Below the pieces are notes generated by a model that saw only the letters and a list, made by a program, of their open reading frames with translations, ran no database searches and had not been told where the DNA came from. This document shows, piece after piece, positions 19,590 through 27,295 of a stretch of DNA of 64,000 nucleotides. The position numbers and the translations under genes were made by a program. This stretch comes from Arthrobacter sp. UM1 (GTDB lineage: Bacteria > Actinomycetota > Actinomycetes > Actinomycetales > Micrococcaceae): assembly GCF_020483305.1 (NCBI RefSeq), contig NZ_JACWAB010000001.1, positions 699,042 through 763,041 on the forward strand, written 5' to 3'. Each line of letters starts with the position of its first letter. The first letter of the stretch is position 1.

Positions 19590-21257
19590 TTAGGAGTTCG
19601 GGATGGAGCCGAGAGTCACGGTGATCTCCTGCTCCTTGCCGTCGCGGTTCACCTTGAACTTGGCCTGCTGGCCGGACGCGAAGGTCCGCACGGCCGCCGT
19701 GAGGGACTTGGCGTCCTCGACCACCATCGAGTCGACGCTCGTGATGACGTCCCCCTTGCGGAGCCCGGCCTTCTCCGCAGGCGATCCGGACTCGATCTGG
19801 TTGATGACCGCGCCCGTGGAGAAGATCGACTCCCCGGAGACGCCCGACGGCGGCTGGGACTTCACCTGGACGCCGAGGAAGCCGTGGCTCGCCTTGCCGT
19901 CCTTCATGAGGGACTCGGCCACACGCTTGGCGGCGTTGATCGGGATGGCGAAGCCGAGGCCGCTGTTGCCGCTGTCCGAGCCGGAGGAGGACTGGCTGCC
20001 GGAGAGGATCGCGACGTTGACGCCGATGACCTCTCCCTTTCCGTCCACGAGCGCGCCGCCCGAGTTGCCGTGGTTGAGCGCCGCGTCCGTCTGGATGACG
20101 TTGACGTAGACCTTGTCGTTCGGGTTGGAGCTGTCCTCGGACGTGGACTGGGAGTTGGTCAGCCCGATGGTGCGGCTCTTCGTGGAGATGATGCCGTCCG
20201 TGACCGTTCCGCTCAGGCCGAGGGGCGAGCCGATGACGACGGCCATGTCGCCGACGTTGATGCTGCCCGAGTCGCCGAAGGTGGCCGGCGTGAGGTTCGG
20301 CGCGCCGTCCACCTTGATGACTGCAATGTCCGCGAGCGGATCGGCGCCCACGAGCTTGGCGTTGTAGACGCGGTTGTCCCAGAGGCGGACCTGGAGGTTG
20401 ACGTTGTCCGTGTGCCCGTTGACCGTCACGACGTGCGCGTTGGTCATGATGTGGCCCTCTTTGTCCATGACGATGCCGGAGCCCGAGCCGCCGTCTTGGC
20501 CCCGGATGGCGCCCACGGTCACCACGGACGGAGAGGCCTTCGCAGCGACGGCGCTGGCTGCGCTCGCCTTCTGGCCGTTCTCGATGGTGATCTTCCCGCC
20601 TCCCTGCTGCTGGCCCGCCGAGGAGGAGCTCTCGCCGCTGTGCTTCGAGGCCGCGATGCCGCCGGCGACGCCGCCGCCGATGAGGCTCGCGATGAGCGCC
20701 GTCGCCGCGAGCGCGGGAAGGCCGAAGAGGCGCTTGCGCTCGCCCTGCTGCCCGGTTCCGCGCGCGCCACGGGGCCCCTGGGGCCCGTAGCCCTGTCCGC
20801 CGTAGCCGCCCGGACCGGCCGGGCCGCCCGGTCCGCCCGGGGCTCCGGGCATGCCGGGGCCGGAGTGGGCGGGGCCGTACTGGCTTCCCGCGGGATAGGA
20901 GTCCGGCTGGCCGTACGGCGAGTCCGGAGAGGCGCCCTGGCCGAAGGACTGGCCGGGGCCGTACGCCTGGGAGGTCCCGTACCCCTGCTCCTGTCCGTAG
21001 GCCGTGCCCTGCCCGTAGGCCCCGCCCTGTCCGTAGGGGTCGTGGCCGGAGAACCCCTCGTACCCGGACGCGGGCTGCCCATAGCCGGAGGCGGACTCGT
21101 AGCCGTTCCAGCCGGATTCCGGCTCGCCGCCGTGGGACGCGGCCTGCGGCATGGCGGCCGTCGGGTGCTCCACGCGGGGCACCTGGCCCGTGGCGCTCTC
21201 CTGCGCCTCGTCCCGGCCGTCCTGGCCCAGGCCTTCTCTCGGCTGATCGGTGCTCAT
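19590..21257 (-). CDS. HtrA/DegP-like membrane serine protease with PDZ domain
   Basis: A 555-residue S1C protease. Residues 1-165 are cytoplasmic and rich in Gly, Tyr, Gln and Pro, with repeated YGQ/YGP units. A transmembrane helix follows (LFGLPALAATALIASLIGGG). The outside protease domain has catalytic His in TNAHVVT, Asp in LADIAVIKVD and Ser in NHGNSGGALVD. A C-terminal PDZ domain covers about residues 450-550. Such proteins degrade misfolded proteins outside the membrane under envelope stress. GAGGAG lies about 7 nt before the ATG. It is divergent from the TPM/PspA unit. Confidence 0.95.
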   Translation of the reverse strand: MSTDQPREGLGQDGRDEAQESATGQVPRVEHPTAAMPQAASHGGEPESGWNGYESASGYGQPASGYEGFSGHDPYGQGGAYGQGTAYGQEQGYGTSQAYGPGQSFGQGASPDSPYGQPDSYPAGSQYGPAHSGPGMPGAPGGPGGPAGPGGYGGQGYGPQGPRGARGTGQQGERKRLFGLPALAATALIASLIGGGVAGGIAASKHSGESSSSAGQQQGGGKITIENGQKASAASAVAAKASPSVVTVGAIRGQDGGSGSGIVMDKEGHIMTNAHVVTVNGHTDNVNLQVRLWDNRVYNAKLVGADPLADIAVIKVDGAPNLTPATFGDSGSINVGDMAVVIGSPLGLSGTVTDGIISTKSRTIGLTNSQSTSEDSSNPNDKVYVNVIQTDAALNHGNSGGALVDGKGEVIGVNVAILSGSQSSSGSDSGNSGLGFAIPINAAKRVAESLMKDGKASHGFLGVQVKSQPPSGVSGESIFSTGAVINQIESGSPAEKAGLRKGDVITSVDSMVVEDAKSLTAAVRTFASGQQAKFKVNRDGKEQEITVTLGSIPNS

Positions 21258-21381
21258 CTCTCGCTCCTCATGTCCGGCTCACTGGCACGGGGATGCAGAC
21301 ACGGTCCTCGGCCCCGAACGCCTCCCCCAAGCATTCCATGTCCTGGGACCGCACCGGGGCAGCCCGGTCTCCCTGTGCGGC

Positions 21382-21411
21382 AATTCCCAGGAAATCCCTC
21401 CTATCCTGGGA
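21382..21411 (+). promoter_or_regulatory. TPM-gene promoter: AATTCCCAGG-N10-TATCCT, with flanking inverted repeat
   Basis: AATTCCCAGG (21382-21391) is followed by 10 nt and TATCCT (21402-21407), matching the hpf promoter in sequence and spacing. TCCCAGG (21385-21391) also pairs with CCTGGGA (21405-21411), which overlaps the -10; a third copy CCTGGGA lies at 21342-21348. This implies a leader of about 28 nt. Confidence 0.5.
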
Positions 21412-21442
21412 GTCAGGACCCGTCACGAGGAGGCACTCCCGT

Positions 21443-23638
21443 ATGCACCGCCCGTTGTCCGCTCGCTCCCCCCGCCGCCGTCGCGCCCGCGCAGCACTCG
21501 CCGGGGCGGCCATCGCCGCGGCGGCCTTCGCCGGGACGGCGGCCCCCGCCCTGGCGGATCCGCCCGTCTCCGTCTCCTCCTCCGCGCTCGTCAAAGACCA
21601 GAGCGGCGTCCTCGGATCGCGCAGAGCCGAGGTGGCCAAGGCCGTCAACGAGGCTGCGGCCAAAAGCGGCTACACCCTCCACGTCGTCTTCGTGAACGGC
21701 TTCCAGAACCCCTCTGACCCGGACGAGTGGGGCAAGCGCACCCTGCAGAAGAGCGGCTCCCTCGGGGCCAAGGACGTGGTGCTCATCGTGTCCACGGACC
21801 CCTCCCAGCGTCAGCTGCGCGTCCGTGTCCCCTCCTCCTCGACCCTGGACAAGCAGGACGGCCAGGCCATCTACCAGGCGGCGCGGGAGAAGCTCTCCGG
21901 CAAGCAGTCCCCAAGCGAGGAGGACTGGGCTTCGGCCGCCGTCGCAGCCGCGCAGGCCACGGGAGGCGTCTCGGGCCGGGGCTCGGGGTCCGGGTCCGGC
22001 TCGAGCGGCCTCGCTCTCGGCGGCGGGGCCGCGCTGCTCGGCGGCGCGGCCGTCGCAGGCGGTGCCGCCTATCTCTACAGCCGCCGGAAGAAGAACCGCG
22101 CAGGCGGCCGTCAGCAGATTCCCGCAGGCCCGGGCCAGCCCGCCGGCGGTCCGGGCACGCCGGGAGGGGGTCCCCGCAGCCCGCTCGAGGGCAAGAGCAC
22201 TGAGGAGCTGAGGACGCTCGCGGGCCAGGAGATCCTCGTGGCGGACGACGCCGTCCACGCGGCGGAACAGGAGCTCGAGTTCGCCCGGCTCCAGTTCGGC
22301 GAGGGCCAGGTAGGCGCCATGAAGGAGTCCATCGAGGAGGCCAAGTCCGCGATGCAGGAGGCCTACTCCTGTCAGCAGCAGCTGGACGACGACATCCCGG
22401 ACACCGAGCAGCAGACGCGCGGCTGGCTCATCCGCATCGTCGAGCTGTCCGGCCGCGTCAAGTCCTCCCTGGGCGAGCGGGCCGCGGAGTTCGAGCGCCT
22501 GCGCTCCATGGAGGGAGACATCGAGACCATCCTCTCCGGATTCGAGCAGCGCTCCGGCCGGGCGCGCTCCCAGCTCGAGGAGGCCCAGCGCCTCGTGGAC
22601 ACCACGGCGGCCAGCTACTCACGCCAGGCGGTCCTGCGCATCGCCGACAACGTCCAGCAGGCCCGCGAGCGCCTGGACTTCTCCGACGGCGCCCTCGCCG
22701 AGGCGCGGTCCCGGCTCTCCGCGGGTGACCGCTCGCAGGCCGTCGTCGTCAGCCGCCCCATCGACGGCGCGCTCTCGCAGGCGGAGGACCTGCTCGGCCA
22801 GATCTCCACGACGTCGCAGGAGCTGACGCAGCTCGACGCGAAACTGGACCGCGCTCTCGCCGACGCGAAGGCGGACGCCGCCCAGGCGGAGGCCATGGGC
22901 GCTCAGGCCTCGGCCGGCGCCTCGGACCTCGCCGCGGCGCATGCGGGCCTGACGGAGACGATCCGGCTCGTGGAGGCGGAGCGCGCGAAGGGCCACTACG
23001 ATCCGATCGACCTCTCCGAGCGCCTCGACGTGGCGCGGGATCGCGTGGGCCACGCCCTCTCCGCCTCCAGCGAGGCCGGAGCCGCCCGTGAGCAGGCGGC
23101 GCGGGAGCTGGACCGGACGCTCGAGCGGGCACAGCGGCGGGTGGACTCCGCCCGGGACTTCATCGAGACGCGCCGCGGCGCGGTGGGCGCTCAGGCGCGC
23201 ACGAGGCTCTCCGAGGCGATGCGCCTCTTCGACGAGTCGCTGCGGTTCCGCCAGTCTGATCCGGTGCAGGCCCTCGACCTCGCGAACCAGTCTCTGGGCA
23301 TGGCCGACCAGGCCCTGGAGCTCGCCGACCGCGACGTCCAGGGCTTCCAGCCCGCGGGCTACCCGGGCGGGCTCGGCGGATTCGGGGGCTACGGCGGCTA
23401 CGGCGGCCGCAGCTCCGGGATGGGAGGGGCCATCCTGGGCGGTGTCCTCCTCGGCGGTGTCCTGGACGACATCTTCGACCACCACGGGGGCGGATACAGC
23501 GGCGGCGCCTATGGAGGCTACGACGGCGGAGGCGGGCTCTTCGGCGGAGGCGGCGACGGCGGATTCGACATCGGCGGAGGCGGCTTCGACTTCGGAGGCG
23601 GGGACTTCGGCGGAGGAGACTTCGGAGGGAACTTCTGA
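21443..23638 (+). CDS. Secreted or membrane TPM-domain protein with coiled coils and glycine-rich tail
   Basis: A 731-residue protein. It has a signal peptide ending around APALADPP (residue 38), then a TPM domain to about residue 175 (TLHVVFVNGFQNPSDPDEWG, AKDVVLIVSTDPSQRQLRV). A transmembrane helix (about residues 190-210) leads into RRKK, so the rest is cytoplasmic. A long helical coiled-coil region (about 245-630) follows, and the last 90 residues are glycine-rich repeats (GGGDFGGGDFGG). The TPM domain is found in membrane-quality-control proteins. GAGGAGG lies 9 nt before ATG 21443. PspA follows after 110 bp, suggesting they act together at the membrane. Confidence 0.88.
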   Translation: MHRPLSARSPRRRRARAALAGAAIAAAAFAGTAAPALADPPVSVSSSALVKDQSGVLGSRRAEVAKAVNEAAAKSGYTLHVVFVNGFQNPSDPDEWGKRTLQKSGSLGAKDVVLIVSTDPSQRQLRVRVPSSSTLDKQDGQAIYQAAREKLSGKQSPSEEDWASAAVAAAQATGGVSGRGSGSGSGSSGLALGGGAALLGGAAVAGGAAYLYSRRKKNRAGGRQQIPAGPGQPAGGPGTPGGGPRSPLEGKSTEELRTLAGQEILVADDAVHAAEQELEFARLQFGEGQVGAMKESIEEAKSAMQEAYSCQQQLDDDIPDTEQQTRGWLIRIVELSGRVKSSLGERAAEFERLRSMEGDIETILSGFEQRSGRARSQLEEAQRLVDTTAASYSRQAVLRIADNVQQARERLDFSDGALAEARSRLSAGDRSQAVVVSRPIDGALSQAEDLLGQISTTSQELTQLDAKLDRALADAKADAAQAEAMGAQASAGASDLAAAHAGLTETIRLVEAERAKGHYDPIDLSERLDVARDRVGHALSASSEAGAAREQAARELDRTLERAQRRVDSARDFIETRRGAVGAQARTRLSEAMRLFDESLRFRQSDPVQALDLANQSLGMADQALELADRDVQGFQPAGYPGGLGGFGGYGGYGGRSSGMGGAILGGVLLGGVLDDIFDHHGGGYSGGAYGGYDGGGGLFGGGGDGGFDIGGGGFDFGGGDFGGGDFGGNF

Positions 23639-23748
23639 CGGGAACCGCCGCGAGGCGCTCCCCCGCGGCTCGCCCGCCCGGTCCTGACACAGACCGGCCC
23701 TGACATCCAGCACGATCATCGAGACCACCACTAGGAAGGGACACACCC

Positions 23749-24570
23749 ATGGTGAAGCAGTCCATCTTCGGACGCATCGCACAGCTGACGCGAGCCAACC
23801 TCAATGCTCTCCTCGACCAGGCCGAGGACCCGCAGAAGATGCTCGACCAGATGGTGCGGGACTACCGGAACAACATCGCCGAGGCCGAGCAGGCCGTCGC
23901 TCAGACCATCGGCAACCTGCGGATGCTCGAGCAGGACCACAAGGAAGACCTGCAGACGGCGCAGTCCTGGGGCAGCAAGGCCCTGGCGGCGAGCCAGCAG
24001 GCAGACCGGATGCGCTCCGAGGGCAACGCCTCCGAGGCCGAGCGGTTCGACAACCTTGCGAAGATCGCCATCCAGCGCCAGATCCAGGCCGAGGGCGAGG
24101 CGAAGGCCGTGGAGCCGACCATCCAGTCCCAGAACGAGGTGGTCGCCCGCCTCAAGTCGGGACTGGAGGGCATGCGCGGCAAGATGAGCGAGCTCGAGGC
24201 GAAGCGCAACCAGCTCGTGGCCCGCTCGAAGATGGCGGACGCCCAGTCCAAGGTGAACGACGCCGTGCGCGGCATCGACATGATGGACCCCACGAGCGAG
24301 ATCTCCCGCTTCGAGGAGAAGGTGCGCCGCGAGGAGGCCCGGGTCATCGGCCAGCAGGAGCTCGCCTCGTCCTCCCTCGACGCCCAGTTCAACGAGCTCG
24401 AGGACCTCGGCGAGGTCTCGGAGGTCGAGGCTCGCCTCGCCGCCCTCAAGGCGGGCGGCTCCTCGGGCCGCCAGGCCATCGAGGGCCAGGCCTCCGGCGG
24501 TCGGGCCGACGGCGGGATGAGCCAGGGCGAATCCTCGAGCGAGCTCAGCATCGACTACGACAAGCACTGA
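23749..24570 (+). CDS. PspA/IM30 family membrane-stress protein
   Basis: A 273-residue PspA/IM30 protein, mostly one long coiled coil (residues 20-230) that begins SIFGRIAQLTRANLNALLDQ, the conserved N-terminal helix. PspA-type proteins assemble ESCRT-III-like rods on the inner membrane and protect it during envelope stress. The C-terminal 40 residues are disordered (Gly/Ser/Arg). AGGAAGG lies 9 nt before the ATG. It lies downstream of the TPM gene. Confidence 0.95.
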   Translation: MVKQSIFGRIAQLTRANLNALLDQAEDPQKMLDQMVRDYRNNIAEAEQAVAQTIGNLRMLEQDHKEDLQTAQSWGSKALAASQQADRMRSEGNASEAERFDNLAKIAIQRQIQAEGEAKAVEPTIQSQNEVVARLKSGLEGMRGKMSELEAKRNQLVARSKMADAQSKVNDAVRGIDMMDPTSEISRFEEKVRREEARVIGQQELASSSLDAQFNELEDLGEVSEVEARLAALKAGGSSGRQAIEGQASGGRADGGMSQGESSSELSIDYDKH

Positions 24571-24620
24571 CCGGTCACAAGCAGCGCTGACCGGTCCGGA
24601 TGAGCGCTGACCCATCACGC
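24561..24620 (+). repeat. Three degenerate 20-bp repeats spanning the pspA stop codon
   Basis: CTGACCGGTC occurs at 24567-24576 and 24587-24596, with CTGACCCATC at 24607-24616, an exact 20-bp period. The first copy contains the pspA stop, so the later copies look like duplications of the gene's 3' end. Confidence 0.6.
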
Positions 24621-24653
24621 TCCCCCGCCTCGCGCGGCCAGCCTCGGACCAGA

Positions 24654-24690
24654 GGAGCCCGCCGGAATCCGTTCCGGCGGGCTCCTTCTC
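24654..24690. terminator. Strong terminator between convergent pspA and thiD-tenA
   Basis: A perfect 14-bp stem (GGAGCCCGCCGGAA and complement) with a TCCG loop is followed on the plus strand by the pyrimidine run TTCTCTC. It best suits the rightward transcript but may work both ways. Confidence 0.75.
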
Positions 24691-24706
24691 TCTCCTGGCT
24701 CGACCT

Positions 24707-26197
24707 CTACCGGGCCGGTCCCGTCTCCAGGTCTGCCGTCCAGGGAGCCTCGAAGAACTCCCGCTCCTTCTCCATGGAGCGCTGGAAGGCCCAGGCCATG
24801 CGCTCCCGCTCGGCGGGGGAGACCGCCTGCGCGGCCCCTTCTGTGATCTCGATGGCCCGCAAGGTCAGCTCCCGGAACTCGTCCGCCCCGTAGGCGGAGA
24901 GCCAGTCCTCATACGGATGCCCCGGGCTCGCGGCCCGGCCGAGCCGCTCCCCCACGTCCTGGTAGAGCCAGAAGCACGGCAGGACGGCCGCCACCACAAC
25001 GGCGTAGCTGCCCGAGGCGGTGCACGCCTCAAGGTGCTGCGTGTAGGCGAGCGTGGTCTCGGCGGCCCGGACTCCCTCGGCGCTCACCGAGGCCTCGTGG
25101 AGCTGCGCCTCCTCCTCGAGGCACCCGGCGGAGGCGCGGGCCCAGAAGACCTGCTCTTCGGACGTCGGGGCCAGCTGTGCCGCCCGGGCCAGCACCCGGG
25201 CGTAGTCCCGCAGGTAGAGGAGGTCCTGCTCCAGGTACCAGTCGAACCGCGCGCGCTCCAGGGTCCCCTCGGCCAGAGCCGCGACGAACGGGCTCTGCTC
25301 CGCCACGCGGCGGACGTCCGCGGAGGCCTCCCACTGCCGCACCGTCCAGGCGCGGGCCAGGCCGAGCTGCTCCACGACGGCGTCCCGCACATGGTGCCCG
25401 TGGTCCACCGGGCCGTGGCCGTGGCCCACGCGGAGCGCGTCCGCGGCCGCGATGGCGCCGCCCAGCCAGTCCTTGGCGCTGTCGAGGGCCTCCTCCCAGG
25501 TCAGGCCCCAGGCGGCCGCCGTCGCCATGGCGCTGGAGAGCGAGCATCCCGTCCCGTGCGTGTTCCGGGTGCGGATGCGATCGCTCTCCCGCTCCGCGAT
25601 GCCGTCCCGGGTGACGACGGCGTCCGGGGCCGTCTCGCCGTCGAGGTGGCCTCCCTTGAGCAGAACGGCCACGTCCCACTCGACCGCGAGCCGCTCGGCC
25701 TGGCGTCGCGCCGTGGCCCACGCCTCGGCCGGCTCCTCCTCGAGGAGGACGGCGAGCTCCGGGATGTTGGGCGTGACGAGGTCGGCGAGGCGGACGAGCT
25801 CCCGCACGGACGCCTCGGCGTCGGCGTCGAGGAGGCGGTCCCCGCTCGAGGCGACCATGACGGGGTCCAGCACCACGTTCGGCGGCCGCACCTCCTCGAG
25901 CCACGCGCGGACCGTCTCGACGACGCCCGAGCCGCCGAGCATGCCGATCTTGACGGCGTCGATCTGAACATCGTCGCTGACGCTCTCCAGCTGGGCCCGC
26001 ACGGTCTCGAGCGGCAGCGGATGCACGGACTGGACGCCCGTGGTGTTCTGGGCGACGACGGCCGTCACCGCGCCCATCCCGTACCCGCCGAAGGCCGCGA
26101 TGGACTTGAGGTCCGCGTGGAGTCCCGCCCCGCCGGTGGGATCGGTGCCCGCGATGCTGAGGACCCGAGGGACCTGCCGATCGGTGTTCGCGCTCAT
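24707..26197 (-). CDS. thiD: ThiD-TenA fusion: HMP(-P) kinase and thiaminase II
   Basis: A 496-residue fusion. Residues 1-270 are the ThiD HMP/HMP-P kinase (VLSIAGTDPTGGAGLHADLK, VLDPVMVASSGDRLL, NTHGTGCSLSSAMAT), which phosphorylates hydroxymethylpyrimidine. Residues 285-490 are TenA (thiaminase II), which salvages pyrimidine from degraded thiamine; the likely active-site Cys is in AAVLPCFWLYQDVG. Its ATG overlaps the thiM stop as ATGA. The TPP riboswitch upstream of thiM controls both. No thiE lies nearby, so thiamine-phosphate synthase must be encoded elsewhere. Confidence 0.94.
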   Translation of the reverse strand: MSANTDRQVPRVLSIAGTDPTGGAGLHADLKSIAAFGGYGMGAVTAVVAQNTTGVQSVHPLPLETVRAQLESVSDDVQIDAVKIGMLGGSGVVETVRAWLEEVRPPNVVLDPVMVASSGDRLLDADAEASVRELVRLADLVTPNIPELAVLLEEEPAEAWATARRQAERLAVEWDVAVLLKGGHLDGETAPDAVVTRDGIAERESDRIRTRNTHGTGCSLSSAMATAAAWGLTWEEALDSAKDWLGGAIAAADALRVGHGHGPVDHGHHVRDAVVEQLGLARAWTVRQWEASADVRRVAEQSPFVAALAEGTLERARFDWYLEQDLLYLRDYARVLARAAQLAPTSEEQVFWARASAGCLEEEAQLHEASVSAEGVRAAETTLAYTQHLEACTASGSYAVVVAAVLPCFWLYQDVGERLGRAASPGHPYEDWLSAYGADEFRELTLRAIEITEGAAQAVSPAERERMAWAFQRSMEKEREFFEAPWTADLETGPAR

Positions 26198-26976
26198 CGC
26201 CGGCCCTCCTCGGCGACGCGGCCGGAGAGGTCCTCCGGCCGGAGGGCGGCGATCTCGTCCAGGAGGGCCACAGCGAACGAGCCAGGGCCCCTCGACTGCC
26301 GCTCGGCCCGCTCCGAGGCGACGGCATAGGCCGCGGACGCCGCTGCGGCCGCCTCCAGGGCAGGCGCGACAGCCAGGCAGGCCGCCATGAGGGCGCCGAG
26401 CGAGCACCCGGCGCCCGTCACGCGGGTGAGCAGCTCAGAGCCTCCCTCGATCCGCAGCGTGCGCTCGCCGTCCGTCACGTAGTCGGTCTCCCCCGAGACG
26501 GCGACGACGGAGCCGGTCTCTCCCGCCAGCCGCCGCGCCGCGTCGAGGGCGGAGTCCGAGGAGTCCTGCGCGTCCACGCCGCGAGCACCGGACCCGGCAC
26601 GGGCGAGGACGAGGATCTCGGAGGCGTTGCCCCGGATGACGCCCGGGCGGCGGCGCAGCAGCTCGAAGGCGAGCTCGGTGCGCAGAGTCAGGGCCCCCAC
26701 GCCCACGGGGTCGAGGACCCACGGGACGTCGGCGCGGACGGCCTCGCGGGCGGCGTCCCGCTGCTCGGACGTCGGCGTGCCCAAGTTGACGAGGAGCGCG
26801 TCCGCGATCTCCGCGAACGGCCCGGCCTCGCCCGGCACGTCTGACATAGCGGGAGAGGCCCCGGCGGAGAGGAGGACGTTCGCGGTGAAGTTCGTCACCA
26901 CGCTGTTGGTGATGCACTGGACGAGCGGGCGCTGCTCGCGCAGCCCGCGGAGGACATGGTCCATGGAGATCGACAT
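26194..26976 (-). CDS. thiM: Hydroxyethylthiazole kinase ThiM
   Basis: A 260-residue ribokinase-fold enzyme that phosphorylates hydroxyethylthiazole during thiamine salvage. Motifs are PLVQCITNSVVTNFTANVLL at the N-terminus, VPWVLDPVGVGAL near residue 95, and the anion-hole VTGAGCSLGALMAACLAV near residue 195. The ribosome site GAAGGG directly abuts ATG 26976; a second in-frame ATG at 26964 is possible. It sits directly below the TPP riboswitch and overlaps thiD-tenA. Confidence 0.95.
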   Translation of the reverse strand: MSISMDHVLRGLREQRPLVQCITNSVVTNFTANVLLSAGASPAMSDVPGEAGPFAEIADALLVNLGTPTSEQRDAAREAVRADVPWVLDPVGVGALTLRTELAFELLRRRPGVIRGNASEILVLARAGSGARGVDAQDSSDSALDAARRLAGETGSVVAVSGETDYVTDGERTLRIEGGSELLTRVTGAGCSLGALMAACLAVAPALEAAAAASAAYAVASERAERQSRGPGSFAVALLDEIAALRPEDLSGRVAEEGRR

Positions 26977-26987
26977 CCCTTCGCTAG

Positions 26988-27050
26988 CGTGACCTAGATC
27001 AGGTTCGACGGGTCTGCTCTCAGCCCTGCGTCAGGGCACCCCGTGTCACG
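26988..27050 (-). ncRNA. TPP riboswitch (THI element)
   Basis: The minus strand shows the conserved THI box: GGGGTGCCC, GGCTGAGAGC (the pyrimidine-sensing CTGAGA), then GACCC and GAACCTGATC. The closing helix pairs CGTGAC (27050-27045) with GTCACG (26993-26988). The thiM ribosome site begins only a few nt after this helix and no terminator intervenes. Control by masking of translation initiation is therefore the likely mechanism. Confidence 0.95.
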
Positions 27051-27057
27051 GAACGAG

Positions 27058-27063
27058 ACTCTA
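27058..27063 (-). promoter_or_regulatory. Candidate -10 box for the thiM transcript
   Basis: TAGAGT on the minus strand lies 7 bp upstream of the riboswitch closing helix, so the transcript would begin at the aptamer. No convincing -35 was found. Confidence 0.45.
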
Positions 27064-27107
27064 GCACCGGTCTGACGAGGAGGCGGCGGTCATTCCACGG
27101 GCATGCG

Positions 27108-27139
27108 AAAGGCCCCCAGGCGAATGCCTGGGGGCCTTT
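27108..27139 (-). terminator. Rho-independent terminator of tRNA-fMet
   Basis: A perfect 14-bp stem (AAAGGCCCCCAGGC and complement) with a 4-nt loop begins 7 bp after the tRNA 3' end and ends in TTT on the minus strand. It isolates the tRNA from the thiM promoter. Confidence 0.85.
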
Positions 27140-27145
27140 CTCTCG

Positions 27146-27219
27146 TGGCGGGGGCGAGATTTGAACTCGCGACCTCCGGGTTATGAGCCCGGCGAGCTAC
27201 CGAACTGCTCCACCCCGCG
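27146..27219 (-). tRNA. Initiator tRNA-Met (CAT anticodon)
   Basis: A 74-nt tRNA on the minus strand. The acceptor stem begins CGCGGGG and pairs with CCCCGC, leaving position 1 (C) unpaired against C72, an initiator hallmark. The anticodon arm has the three G-C pairs of initiators around CTCATAA (GGG ... CCC). The T-loop is TTCAAAT. The CCA end is not encoded (CGA follows A73), so it must be added after transcription. Confidence 0.95.
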
Positions 27220-27231
27220 TCAACAGATTCA

Positions 27232-27260
27232 ACGTTACCAGCGGCTGAACTGTTGCGCAA
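27232..27260 (-). promoter_or_regulatory. Promoter of tRNA-fMet (-35 TTGCGC, 17 bp, -10 TAACGT)
   Basis: On the minus strand TTGCGC (27260-27255) and TAACGT (27237-27232) are separated by exactly 17 bp. The -10 ends 12 nt before the mature tRNA 5' end. It is the best vegetative-type promoter in the window. Confidence 0.75.
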
Positions 27261-27295
27261 ACTGGAGGGCTCTGCAGGCTCGCCCGCTCAGACGG

